Positions 7,207-14,934 of a stretch of 14,934 bases of DNA are shown here, piece by piece (positions within the stretch are counted from its first letter, which is position 1; every line of letters starts with the position of its first letter). The stretch spans positions 1-14,934 of the forward strand of contig JAFSFU010000058.1 of assembly GCA_017435025.1 (NCBI GenBank). Direction: 5' to 3'. The DNA is from Lachnospiraceae bacterium (GTDB taxonomy: Bacteria > Bacillota_A > Clostridia > Lachnospirales > Lachnospiraceae). Both the position numbers and the translations under genes were made by a program. The notes beneath the pieces are model-generated. The model was not told the origin of the DNA. It ran no database searches and saw nothing but the letters and a program-made list of their open reading frames with translations.

Positions 7207-8697
7207 ATGAGAATTGGTGATTGGTTAAAACGACTTACATATACCTTGGTTCAGGGAAATCTGGACGCAGAGGTGGAGGAAGTGATATACGATTCCAGAA
7301 AGGCGAGAGCAAACACTGTATTTGTATGTATCAAAGGCAGTGTGCGTGATTCCCATGACTTTATTCCGGATGTTCTGGAAAAGGGTTGTAAGGTTCTGGT
7401 TGTAGAAAAAGATGTGGACGTACCTGGCGAGGTGACTGTGATCCGTACGGAAAACGGACGTCTTGCATTGGCAGAGCTTTCTGCAGCAAGATTTGGATAT
7501 CCGGCTGAAAAACTGACAACGATCGGTATCACAGGAACAAAGGGAAAAACGACGACCAGTTATATGATCAAGGCTATATTGGAAGCAGCTGGTAAAAAGA
7601 CAGGTCTGATCGGTACCAATGGTGCGGTGATTGGGGAAGAACGAATTCCGACAGCGAATACGACACCGGAATCCTATGTGGTTCAGGAATTCTTTGCAAA
7701 GATGGTGGAAGCAGGATGCGACTGTGTGGTTATGGAAGTGTCTTCCCAGGCACTTATGCTGCATCGTGTCGGCGGAATTTTGTTTGATTATGGTCTGTTT
7801 ACCAATATTTCTCCGGACCATATAGGACCGAATGAGCATGAAAGCTTTGAAGAGTATATGCAGTATAAAGCAAAAATGCTGCAGGTATGTAAAGTTGGCG
7901 TGGCGAACTGCTGTATGGATCACTATGAGGAAGTTACAAAAGATGCCACATGTAAGCTTTACACTTATGGCCTGGAATGTGAAGCGGATTTTTCCGGAGC
8001 TGGACTTCACTATGCGAATGAACATGAATTTGTCGGTGTAGAATTTGATATGCATGGTGTTCTGAACGGAAGAGTCCGTGTTGGAATGCCTGGAAAATTC
8101 AATGCAGATAACGCTCTGGCTGCGATTGCTGTTTGTGCTCTTGCAGTGTCCGGTGACAATGCATCAGCCCTTGACTGCTCTGTAAAAGAAAAAATCTTTC
8201 ATGCCCTGGAGGGGATCCGTGTAGACGGACGTATGGAGATTGCACATGTTTCTAAAGTGTGCAGTGTAATCGTGGATTACGCTCACAATGCAGTGAGTAT
8301 GGAGAGCCTTTTGACAACGCTGCGTGACTATGATCCGAAGCGTCTGGTATGCGTATTTGGCTGCGGCGGAAACCGTGCAAAAGACAGACGTTACTCAATG
8401 GGAGAAATTGGTGGCAAGATGGCAGATCTCTGTATCATCACAGCCGATAATCCAAGATTTGAAAAGAACGAAGATATTATAAAAGACATCGAGATCGGAT
8501 TGGCTAAGACTGATGGCAGTTACATTGTGATCCCGGATCGACGCGAAGCGATTTTTTCCGCGATTCATAATGCCAAGGAAGGCGATATGGTGGCGATCAT
8601 CGGCAAAGGACATGAAGACTATCAGGAAATCGAAGGCGTTAGACATCATTTCAAAGACCGAGAAGTGGTGGAAGAGGCTGTAAGGGAGTTGAAATAA
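7207..8697 (+). CDS. murE: UDP-MurNAc-tripeptide synthetase MurE (meso-DAP type)
   Basis: Cytoplasmic Mur ligase adding the third stem-peptide residue to UDP-MurNAc-L-Ala-D-Glu, using ATP. It has 496 residues. The N-terminal UDP-substrate domain carries YDSRKA (28-33); the ATP loop GITGTKGKTTT is at 107-117; NTTPES is at 151-156; the probable carbamylated lysine is Lys221 in the EEYMQYKAK segment. DNPR at 414-417 is the motif family members use to select meso-diaminopimelate, whereas lysine-adding enzymes have a different residue in place of Arg. So a DAP-containing wall is expected. AGGAGAG (7195-7201) lies five bases before ATG. Its stop overlaps the murF start by one base. No clear promoter was found in the gap upstream, which holds three hairpins. 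Confidence 0.95.
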   Translation: MRIGDWLKRLTYTLVQGNLDAEVEEVIYDSRKARANTVFVCIKGSVRDSHDFIPDVLEKGCKVLVVEKDVDVPGEVTVIRTENGRLALAELSAARFGYPAEKLTTIGITGTKGKTTTSYMIKAILEAAGKKTGLIGTNGAVIGEERIPTANTTPESYVVQEFFAKMVEAGCDCVVMEVSSQALMLHRVGGILFDYGLFTNISPDHIGPNEHESFEEYMQYKAKMLQVCKVGVANCCMDHYEEVTKDATCKLYTYGLECEADFSGAGLHYANEHEFVGVEFDMHGVLNGRVRVGMPGKFNADNALAAIAVCALAVSGDNASALDCSVKEKIFHALEGIRVDGRMEIAHVSKVCSVIVDYAHNAVSMESLLTTLRDYDPKRLVCVFGCGGNRAKDRRYSMGEIGGKMADLCIITADNPRFEKNEDIIKDIEIGLAKTDGSYIVIPDRREAIFSAIHNAKEGDMVAIIGKGHEDYQEIEGVRHHFKDREVVEEAVRELK

Positions 8698-10079
8698 TGG
8701 AACATGTATATGTACGTGATCTGGTAGAAGCTACCGGCGGTGCTTTGCTGACTGGAAATTTGGATACAGCGGTTTCAAAGATCCGACTTGATTCCAGACA
8801 GGTGGAACCGGGCGATCTGTTTGTACCGATCATCGGTGAAAAAGTCGATGGTCACAGATTCATCTCACAGGTGATCGAAGCCGGAGCAGCGGTGGTTTTA
8901 ACCAGCGAACATGAAGCGGAAGATGCAAAGATGGCAGAAGGAACTGCGGCCTGGATCCGAGTTTCCGATACAAAGAATGCACTGCAGGATATTGGCCGAT
9001 ACTTAAGAGCAAGATTAACGCTGCCTCTTGTGGGTGTAACAGGAAGTGTGGGTAAAACCACTACAAGAGAAATGATCGCAGCAGCTCTCTCTGCCAAATT
9101 TCGTGTTTATAAAACACCGGGCAACAGCAACAGCCAGGTCGGTGTTCCGATCACAATCTCGGAGATCAGCAAAGAGGATGAGGTCGGTGTGATCGAACTT
9201 GGTATGAGTGAACCGGATGAACTGACGGTCATTGCAAAGATTGCAAAAATTGACATGGCTGTTATCACAAATATTGGTATTACTCATATCGAACAGCTGG
9301 GTTCCAGAGAGAATATTTATAAAGAAAAGATGACCATTCAGGACGGCCTTCGTAAAGATGGTGTACTGATCCTGAACGGAGATGACGATATGCTCTGCAG
9401 CACAAGAGGAAATGACGGCATCAAAACTGTTTATTACGGTACAGGAATCAACTGTGATTTCCGTGCAGAAAACATCAATTTAAATGATGGACCGGCAAGA
9501 TTTACAGCGGTTCACGGAGATGAGTGTCAGGAAGTAGTCCTTGGTGTTATGGGGCATCACAATGTTATGAATGCACTTGCTGCGATCGCAGTTTGTGACC
9601 AGTGCGGGATGACGATGAAAGAAGCGGCAGAGGGACTGCAATCCTTTACCGGCTTTAAGGGGCGCCAGCAGATTCATGCAGGAGAAAAACTGACGATTCT
9701 TGATGACTCTTACAATGCAAGCCCAGCGTCTATGAAAGCATCTTTGGATGTGTTTAAGAATTTAAAGAGCGGCTGCAGACATATTGCAGTGCTTGCGGAT
9801 ATGAAGGAACTGGGTGAAAAATATCTGGACTATCACTATGAGGTTGGACAGTATGCTGCTCACTCCGGACTTGATCTGGTGGTGACTCTCGGTGAAGCAT
9901 GCGGAAAACTGGCAGAAGGCGTGCGAGCGGAATCAGAGATTCCGGTTGTGGAATTTATGGATAAAGAAGAGATGATTCAATATCTGGAACAGCATGTACA
10001 GGATGGAGACTGTCTGTTGTTTAAAGGATCCAATTCCATGGGACTTTCCCTGGTGGTTGAACATTTTACGAAAAAGTAA
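8697..10079 (+). CDS. murF: UDP-MurNAc-tripeptide-D-Ala-D-Ala ligase MurF
   Basis: Last cytoplasmic Mur ligase: attaches D-Ala-D-Ala to the UDP-MurNAc-tripeptide made by MurE, giving the pentapeptide precursor. It has 460 residues, usual for the family. The N-terminal domain has LDSRQVEPGDLFV (31-43), the ATP loop GVTGSVGKTTT (113-123), GNSNSQVGVP just after it, and the C-terminal DDSYNASPASMKASLD signature typical of MurF. The start ATG shares its A with the murE stop (TAATG), and AGGGAG (8683-8688) sits eight bases upstream, so translation is probably coupled to murE. The substrate pairing of adjacent genes strengthens both calls. It ends 20 bases before priA. Confidence 0.95.
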   Translation: MEHVYVRDLVEATGGALLTGNLDTAVSKIRLDSRQVEPGDLFVPIIGEKVDGHRFISQVIEAGAAVVLTSEHEAEDAKMAEGTAAWIRVSDTKNALQDIGRYLRARLTLPLVGVTGSVGKTTTREMIAAALSAKFRVYKTPGNSNSQVGVPITISEISKEDEVGVIELGMSEPDELTVIAKIAKIDMAVITNIGITHIEQLGSRENIYKEKMTIQDGLRKDGVLILNGDDDMLCSTRGNDGIKTVYYGTGINCDFRAENINLNDGPARFTAVHGDECQEVVLGVMGHHNVMNALAAIAVCDQCGMTMKEAAEGLQSFTGFKGRQQIHAGEKLTILDDSYNASPASMKASLDVFKNLKSGCRHIAVLADMKELGEKYLDYHYEVGQYAAHSGLDLVVTLGEACGKLAEGVRAESEIPVVEFMDKEEMIQYLEQHVQDGDCLLFKGSNSMGLSLVVEHFTKK

Positions 10080-10099
10080 TTAGGAAGGAGGAAACGGTA

Positions 10100-12325
10100 A
10101 TGGAGCATCACACTAAATATGCAGATATTATCATCGATATTTCTACGAAACATGTGGACCGTGTGTTCCAGTACCGGATTCCTTCTGCGCTGGAAGATGA
10201 GATTCAGGTGGGATGTCGCGTGGAGGTTCCTTTTGGAAAGGGCGATACTGTAAGAAAAGGGTATGTGGTTTCCATTACCACAGTTCCGACTTTTGCACCG
10301 GAGAAGACAAAAGAAATACGGAACATGGTTCCCGGCGCAGTATCGATTCAGGAACAGATGATCCTATTGGCATGGTGGATGAAAGAACGATATGGTTCTA
10401 CTATGAATCAGGCATTAAAGACAGTTTTACCGGTTAAGGCAAAGATTGCTCCGAAGGAAGAAAAGACCATTGTATCGAAAAAGTCTGAGCAGGAATTGAG
10501 GGAACTGCTGAAAGAAGCGGAACGAAAGAATCATAAGGCCCGTATCAGACTGTACCAGGCACTGTTGGAAAATGGAGCATTGCCATATCGTCTTACTGCA
10601 GAGAAGCTCGGTATTACCATGACAATGTTAAAGCCTCTTTCTGAAAAAGGGACTATCGATATACTGGCAGAAAAGAAAAGTCGTGATCCTATTTGCTGTC
10701 GTGATACAGAACAAGGCAAACTGGTTTTAAATGAAGAACAGCAGCGCGCAGTCGACACGGTGATCCGTGATTTCGACAGTGGAAAACGAGATACGTACCT
10801 GCTCTATGGCATAACCGGAAGCGGAAAGACGGAAGTTTACATGGAACTGATCGAATATGTGATCTGTCAGGGAAAACAGGCCATCGTTTTGATCCCGGAG
10901 ATTTCATTGACGTATCAGACAGTGATGCGGTTTTACCGGAGATTTGGCAATCGCGTGTCCATCATTAACTCCAGATTGTCTGCCGGTGAGCGATATGATC
11001 AGCTGGAACGGGCTGCTAACGGCGAGATTGATATTATGATCGGTCCGAGGTCAGCGTTGTTCACGCCTTTTGCGAATCTTGGACTGATCATTATGGATGA
11101 GGAACATGAGGGTGCATATAAAAGCGAAAATGTTCCAAGATATCACGCGAGAGAAGTAGCCGAAATGCGTGCACAGATGAATCATGCGAGTCTGATCCTG
11201 GGATCGGCGACACCATCGATGGAAAGCTATCATCGGGCACTGAATGGCAAGTATCAATTGCTTACACTTCATAATCGTGCTAAAAAGAACAGCCGTCTTG
11301 CCAATGTACATGTGGTCGACCTAAGGGAAGAACTGGCGGAGGGAAATCGTTCCGTATTCAGCCGAAAACTTAGGGAGCTGATGGAGGATCGTCTTTCTAA
11401 AGGGGAACAGATCATGCTGTTCATGAATCGAAGAGGTTATGCAAACTTTGTTTCCTGTCGATCCTGTGGTGAGACACTTCGATGTCCCCACTGTGATGTG
11501 AGCCTGACGTATCACAACGATGGTCGATTGAAATGCCATTATTGCGGTCATGAGGTATGGATGCCTAAGAATTGTCCGGGATGCGGTTCTCCATATATTG
11601 CACCGTTCGGAACGGGAACGCAGAAACTGGAAGATATGACGAGGAAAACATTTCCGGATGCAAGAATTATTCGAATGGATGCGGATACGACTTCAACCAA
11701 AGGGGCTCATGAAGAGATCTTGCAGACTTTTGCCGAGGGCGATGCCGATATTCTGATTGGTACACAGATGATCGTAAAAGGACATGATTTTCCGAAGGTA
11801 ACACTGGTTGGGATCATGGCAGCAGATCTTTCCCTGTATGTGCCGGATTTCCGAAGCGGAGAGAGAACCTTTGAGCTGATCACGCAGGCGTCCGGAAGAG
11901 CGGGACGCGGCGATATCCCGGGGGATGTTGTGATCCAGTCCTATACTCCGGATCACTTTGCGATCACTGCAGCTGCAGATCAGGATTACGAGCAATTCTA
12001 TCGACAGGAAATGCTATATCGGAAAATGATGGCTTATCCTCCTGCGGTGGGACTTGTATGTATTACACTTTCGTCCAAAGATGAAGCGGCATTGAATCGT
12101 GGTATGGAGCGCTTATACAGAGAGATATTAAAGGAATATTGTTTGGACGGCGTTGTATTTATCGGTCCTGTGGATGCATCTCCATACAAAGTTAATGACA
12201 TTTACAGAAAAAATTTATATATTAAGCATGAAAGTTATGATATACTATTAAAAATCAGAAAGTCTGTCCAGAAAATGGAAGGACTGGATCAATATAAAAA
12301 AATCAGTTTCCAATACGATGGATAA
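10100..12325 (+). CDS. priA: Primosomal replication-restart helicase PriA
   Basis: 3'-to-5' DNA helicase that recognises stalled forks and recombination intermediates and reloads the replisome. It has 741 residues. The N-terminal fork-binding domain begins with the typical YADIIIDISTKHVDRVFQY region and is followed by a winged-helix region. Walker A is GITGSGKT (237-244); the DEEH box is at 333-336. A zinc module of eight cysteines in four CxxC pairs sits at 453/456, 462/465, 479/482 and 492/495. Later helicase motifs include GTQMIVKGHDFP and QASGRAGRGD. AAGGAGG (10085-10091) is eight bases before ATG. It follows murF closely and precedes def by 14 bases. The last 45 codons are AT-rich and hold a promoter-like pair. 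Confidence 0.96.
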   Translation: MEHHTKYADIIIDISTKHVDRVFQYRIPSALEDEIQVGCRVEVPFGKGDTVRKGYVVSITTVPTFAPEKTKEIRNMVPGAVSIQEQMILLAWWMKERYGSTMNQALKTVLPVKAKIAPKEEKTIVSKKSEQELRELLKEAERKNHKARIRLYQALLENGALPYRLTAEKLGITMTMLKPLSEKGTIDILAEKKSRDPICCRDTEQGKLVLNEEQQRAVDTVIRDFDSGKRDTYLLYGITGSGKTEVYMELIEYVICQGKQAIVLIPEISLTYQTVMRFYRRFGNRVSIINSRLSAGERYDQLERAANGEIDIMIGPRSALFTPFANLGLIIMDEEHEGAYKSENVPRYHAREVAEMRAQMNHASLILGSATPSMESYHRALNGKYQLLTLHNRAKKNSRLANVHVVDLREELAEGNRSVFSRKLRELMEDRLSKGEQIMLFMNRRGYANFVSCRSCGETLRCPHCDVSLTYHNDGRLKCHYCGHEVWMPKNCPGCGSPYIAPFGTGTQKLEDMTRKTFPDARIIRMDADTTSTKGAHEEILQTFAEGDADILIGTQMIVKGHDFPKVTLVGIMAADLSLYVPDFRSGERTFELITQASGRAGRGDIPGDVVIQSYTPDHFAITAAADQDYEQFYRQEMLYRKMMAYPPAVGLVCITLSSKDEAALNRGMERLYREILKEYCLDGVVFIGPVDASPYKVNDIYRKNLYIKHESYDILLKIRKSVQKMEGLDQYKKISFQYDG
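12195..12223 (+). promoter_or_regulatory. Promoter-like pair inside priA, ahead of def
   Basis: ATGACA (12195-12200) and TATATT (12218-12223), 17 bases apart, each match the sigma-A consensus at five of six positions. The stretch lies in priA codons for VNDIYRKNLYIK, 117 bases before the def ATG. Nearby codons ATA CTA TTA are AT-rich and unusual for this window. It could give def, fmt and downstream genes their own transcript. Pattern-based, and AT-rich coding DNA can produce such matches by chance. Confidence 0.4.
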
Positions 12326-12339
12326 GAAAGGATAGAATC

Positions 12340-12819
12340 ATGGCAATCAGACAGGTAAGAACCATTGGTGATGAGATTTTAACAAAAGTATGTAAACCGG
12401 TAACAGAGATGAACGAGCGTACAGCAACTCTGATCGAGGATATGTTCGAGACAATGTACGCGACAAACGGTGTTGGTCTTGCGGCACCGCAGGTAGGTAT
12501 CCGCAAACGCATCGTGGTTATGGATGTGGATGATGGAAATCAGTATGTACTGATCAATCCGGAGATCCTTGAGATGAGCGGCAGCCAGACCGGTCAGGAA
12601 GGATGCCTTAGTGTACCGGGAAAACGCGGTGAAGTAACAAGAGCCAATTATGTGAAGGTAAAGGCTCTGAATGAAAATATGGAAGAATTTATTCTTGAAG
12701 GCGAAGAACTCCTTGCAAGATGTATTCAGCATGAGTGCGATCATCTGGATGGCCACCTCTATGTAGAGAAAGTAGAAGAGGGTCAGCTTTACGATGTCGT
12801 GGATGAGGATGAAGAATAA
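12340..12819 (+). CDS. def: Peptide deformylase
   Basis: Metalloenzyme removing the N-formyl group from new proteins at the ribosome exit. It has 159 residues. All three family motifs are present: GVGLAAPQVG (44-53), EGCLS (87-91) with metal ligand Cys89, and HECDH (131-135) with metal ligands His131 and His135 and catalytic Glu132. The acidic C-terminal tail (DVVDEDEE) follows the core. AAAGGA (12327-12332) lies seven bases before ATG. Its stop is one base from the fmt start, so the gene that removes the formyl group and the gene that adds it are almost certainly co-transcribed. The short length with the EGCLS motif suggests the type 1 group. Confidence 0.97.
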   Translation: MAIRQVRTIGDEILTKVCKPVTEMNERTATLIEDMFETMYATNGVGLAAPQVGIRKRIVVMDVDDGNQYVLINPEILEMSGSQTGQEGCLSVPGKRGEVTRANYVKVKALNENMEEFILEGEELLARCIQHECDHLDGHLYVEKVEEGQLYDVVDEDEE

Positions 12820-12820
12820 G

Positions 12821-13750
12821 ATGAGAATTGTATATATGGGCACACCGGATTTTGCAGTTCCGACCCTGGAAGCTTTGGTAAAGGGCGGCCATGATGTGAT
12901 CGCTGCGGTTACACAGCCGGACAAACCAAAGGGAAGAGGAAAAGCGGTGCAGATGACTCCGGTGAAAGAAAAGGCATTGGAATATGGAATTCCGGTTCAT
13001 CAGCCGGTAAAAGCCAGGGATCCGGAGTTTGTTGAACTGTTAAAGGAAATGAATCCCGATGCAATCGTCGTTGTTGCATTCGGTCAGCTTCTTCCGAAGT
13101 CCATTCTTGATATTCCAAAATACGGATGCATCAATGTCCATGCATCTCTTCTTCCAAAATACCGCGGTGCTGCTCCGATTCAGTGGGCGGTAATCGATGG
13201 CGAGGAAAAGAGCGGCGTGACCACAATGCTGATGGATGAAGGACTGGATACCGGTGATATGCTGGAAAAGATTGAGTATGTTCTCGACAAAAATGAGACC
13301 GGTGGAAGTCTGTTTGATAAACTCAGTGAAATGGGCGGTGAATTGATCTTGTCTACATTGGATAAGATTGAAAATGGTACGATTACCCGCACTCCGCAGG
13401 GAGAGACAACAACAGGTTATGCCAAAATGTTAAACAAGTCCATGGGTGAGATCGACTGGTCTATGGAGGCAGTAAAGATTGAACGCCTGATTCGCGGATT
13501 AAATCCGTGGCCGAGTGCTTACTCTGTTTTAAAGGGGAAAACGGTAAAAATCTGGGCTGCAGATGTTGTGGAAGGAGAGGTGACCGGAAATCCGGGCCGC
13601 ATCTCTGTTTCAAAAGACAAGCTTCTGGTGGAAACCGGAAACAACTATCTGTCTGTTCGTGAACTTCAGCTGGAAGGTAAGAAACGAATGGATATTGCTG
13701 CATTTCTTCGTGGTTTTACCGTAGAAGATAACAGCAAATTTGGCGAATAG
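12821..13750 (+). CDS. fmt: Methionyl-tRNA formyltransferase
   Basis: Transfers formyl from 10-formyl-THF to Met-tRNA(fMet) for translation start. It has 309 residues. The start MRIVYMGTPDFAVPTL is the standard Fmt N-terminus. The hydrolase-fold catalytic residues are visible: Asn105 and His107 in NVHASLLPKYRGAAPIQWA and Asp143 in GLDTGD. The C-terminal OB-like tRNA-binding domain begins near 205 with a GLNPWPSAY segment. ATG 12821 follows the def stop after one base. An in-frame ATG at 12794 inside def would only add a non-conserved extension and was rejected. A GAGG (12805-12808) lies upstream at a longer than ideal spacing, so re-initiation after def is likely. Confidence 0.97.
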   Translation: MRIVYMGTPDFAVPTLEALVKGGHDVIAAVTQPDKPKGRGKAVQMTPVKEKALEYGIPVHQPVKARDPEFVELLKEMNPDAIVVVAFGQLLPKSILDIPKYGCINVHASLLPKYRGAAPIQWAVIDGEEKSGVTTMLMDEGLDTGDMLEKIEYVLDKNETGGSLFDKLSEMGGELILSTLDKIENGTITRTPQGETTTGYAKMLNKSMGEIDWSMEAVKIERLIRGLNPWPSAYSVLKGKTVKIWAADVVEGEVTGNPGRISVSKDKLLVETGNNYLSVRELQLEGKKRMDIAAFLRGFTVEDNSKFGE

Positions 13751-13796
13751 AGTATGAAAAAGCCGTGTAATAGGTAAAACGAGAGGAGAATTGCTT

Positions 13797-14531
13797 ATGT
13801 ACGGTTATGGAATGGGATATGGAATGAGATATGGATATTATGGTTTTGACTGGACGATCGTTCTGGTTCTGATCGGAGCCTTGATATCTCTTTGGGCACA
13901 AGGTCGTGTAACTTCTACGTTTAATAAATACTCGAAAGTACGAAGTCGTACGGGTATGACCGGTGCTGATGCAGCGATGAGACTGCTCCGTGCTCAGGGA
14001 ATCTATGATGTTTCGGTACGTCCTGTTTCAGGTAATCTGACAGACCACTACGACCCAAGAACGAAAGTCGTGAATCTGTCGGAGTCTGTTTATTACGCCA
14101 CTTCGGTGGCGGCGATCGGCGTGGCAGCTCATGAGTGCGGCCATGCGATGCAGCACAACGAGGGATATGCACCTTTGAATTTCAGAAGTGCGCTGGTTCC
14201 GGTTGTGAATTTTGGTTCTAAACTTTCCTGGCCATTGATCTTGTTGGGCGTATTGTTCGGCGGTGTAGGATCGACCCTGTGTCAGGTGGGTATTTTAATG
14301 TTTACTCTTGTGGTATTATTCCAGCTGGTGACGTTGCCTGTAGAGTTTAATGCCTCAAAACGAGCTGTAAAGCTGCTTGATTCTCAGGGGATTTTAGCGG
14401 GAGATGAAGTGCAGGGGACCAAGAAAGTCCTCGGTGCCGCTGCATTGACCTATGTGGCAGCAGCAGCGTCCACGATCTTACAGCTTTTAAGATTGATTAT
14501 CCTGTACGGAGGAAGAAGACGTGATGATTGA
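13797..14531 (+). CDS. yugP: Membrane zinc metallopeptidase, YugP family
   Basis: A 244-residue membrane protein of the YugP zinc metallopeptidase family, whose physiological substrate is not established. The zinc motif HECGH is at 112-116, and Glu183 in the PVEFNAS motif is the likely third ligand. Hydrophobic segments lie at about 19-34, 144-180 and 208-237, with the active-site region between. The N-terminus is an unusual Tyr/Gly/Met-rich stretch (residues 1-16, built from YG and GYGM units) before the first membrane segment. AGAGGAGA (about 13782-13789) lies seven bases before ATG 13797; TTG 13791 in the same frame is too close to that SD. It sits between fmt and rsmB, 46 bases after fmt, and its end overlaps rsmB. 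The gap upstream holds no terminator that I can see. Confidence 0.9.
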   Translation: MYGYGMGYGMRYGYYGFDWTIVLVLIGALISLWAQGRVTSTFNKYSKVRSRTGMTGADAAMRLLRAQGIYDVSVRPVSGNLTDHYDPRTKVVNLSESVYYATSVAAIGVAAHECGHAMQHNEGYAPLNFRSALVPVVNFGSKLSWPLILLGVLFGGVGSTLCQVGILMFTLVVLFQLVTLPVEFNASKRAVKLLDSQGILAGDEVQGTKKVLGAAALTYVAAAASTILQLLRLIILYGGRRRDD

Positions 14532-14934
14532 TACGAATAGCCGTGAAGTTGTCCTGGATATTCTTATGGAGATCCTGGAAAAGGGAAATCTTAGCCATCT
14601 GATCTTGAAACAGGCACTGGAAAAATACCAGTATCTGGAGAAGCAGGACAGGGCTTTTATCACAAGAATCACGGAAGGAACTTTGGAATATCTGATTCAG
14701 ATTGATGCTGTGATCAATCGGTATTCCAAGGTAAAAGTAGGTAAGATGAAGCCGGTAATCCGCACAATTATGCGGATGTCGGTCTATCAGCTCCTCTATA
14801 TGGAGAGAGTGCCGGATTCTGCTGTCTGTAACGAAGCGGTAAAACTGGCAAAGAAAAGAAAGTTTCAGGGATTGACCGGTTTTGTTAACGGAGTATTGCG
14901 TAATATTTCCCGCGAAAAAGAAACAATAGAATTC
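14524..14934 (+). CDS. rsmB: 16S rRNA (cytosine-C5) methyltransferase RsmB, 5' part
   Basis: The frame stays open to the window end, so only about 137 N-terminal residues of an enzyme of roughly 440 are seen. They form the NusB-like RNA-binding domain: NSREVVLDILMEILEKG, SHLILKQALEKY, QDRAFITRITEGTLEY, MRMSVYQLLYM, VCNEAVKLAKK and FVNGVLRNI are its typical helices. The missing part should hold the SAM-binding methyltransferase domain that makes m5C967 (E. coli numbering). The start is ATG 14524 or GTG 14521; GGAGG (14508-14512) is eight bases from the GTG and eleven from the ATG. Either way it overlaps the yugP stop, implying translational coupling. The order fmt-yugP-rsmB supports RsmB over free NusB, as does the close match to the NusB-like part of RsmB, but the catalytic domain is not visible. 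Confidence 0.88.
   Translation, partial: MIDTNSREVVLDILMEILEKGNLSHLILKQALEKYQYLEKQDRAFITRITEGTLEYLIQIDAVINRYSKVKVGKMKPVIRTIMRMSVYQLLYMERVPDSAVCNEAVKLAKKRKFQGLTGFVNGVLRNISREKETIEF

Noticed and set aside
7225..8055. A 276-codon open frame on the minus strand inside murE
   Set aside because: It lies fully antisense to a clear murE, is rich in Cys, His and Phe in the pattern of a reverse-strand shadow, has no recognisable domain and no SD I could support.
12794..12820. Longer fmt start inside def
   Set aside because: It would add nine non-conserved residues; MRIVYMGTPDFAVP is the normal Fmt N-terminus and begins at 12821.
12379..12924. A 181-codon minus-strand frame across def and fmt
   Set aside because: Antisense shadow of two well-supported genes, with no family features.
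14929..14934. Window ends exactly in GAATTC, suggesting a cloned restriction fragment
   Set aside because: The same six bases occur inside ftsK, fhs and murE, so the window is not a complete digest fragment; coincidence is enough.

Overview
The window is a gene-dense, single-strand stretch of housekeeping chromosome. It most likely comes from a Gram-positive Clostridia member, and protein style and gene content suggest Lachnospiraceae (inference; no database search was possible). Supporting points are strong GGAGG-type ribosome binding sites, a tepA-ftsK/spoIIIE pair, a def-fmt-yugP-rsmB run, formate-tetrahydrofolate ligase, and a MurE with the meso-diaminopimelate signature DNPR. All ten recognisable genes lie on the + strand. 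I see no tRNA, rRNA, CRISPR, insertion sequence, prophage or other mobile element.

Layout. 4-1566: an anchored or secreted cell-wall hydrolase with four SH3b domains and an NlpC/P60 domain. 1647-2318: tepA, a ClpP-fold serine protease, preceded by a 20-bp hairpin whose 3' arm contains the tepA ribosome binding site. 2428-5352: ftsK/spoIIIE, a DNA translocase with its own sigma-A-like promoter and probably a TTG start. 5392-7059: fhs. 7060-7206: a non-coding gap with three consecutive hairpins. 7207-10079: murE and murF, overlapping by one base. 10100-12325: priA. 12340-13750: def and fmt, one base apart. 13797-14531: yugP, a membrane zinc metallopeptidase. 14524 to the window end: the 5' part of rsmB, cut by the window edge. 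A promoter-like pair sits inside the 3' end of priA, ahead of def.

How the genes fit together. One theme is the cell wall: MurE and MurF build the UDP-MurNAc-pentapeptide, and the NlpC/P60 enzyme is expected to cut the D-Glu-mDAP bond that MurE makes. A second theme is the chromosome: FtsK/SpoIIIE pumps DNA through the septum and PriA restarts replication forks. A third is translation start and the ribosome: Fhs makes 10-formyl-THF, Fmt uses it to formylate initiator tRNA, Def removes the formyl group from new proteins, and RsmB methylates 16S rRNA. From murE onward the genes are separated by at most 46 bases or overlap, which suggests a long co-transcribed run.

I found no convincing undescribed multi-gene system. 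The most interesting signals are non-coding: the hairpin over the tepA ribosome binding site, the three-hairpin gap between fhs and murE, and the promoter-like AT-rich patch inside priA.
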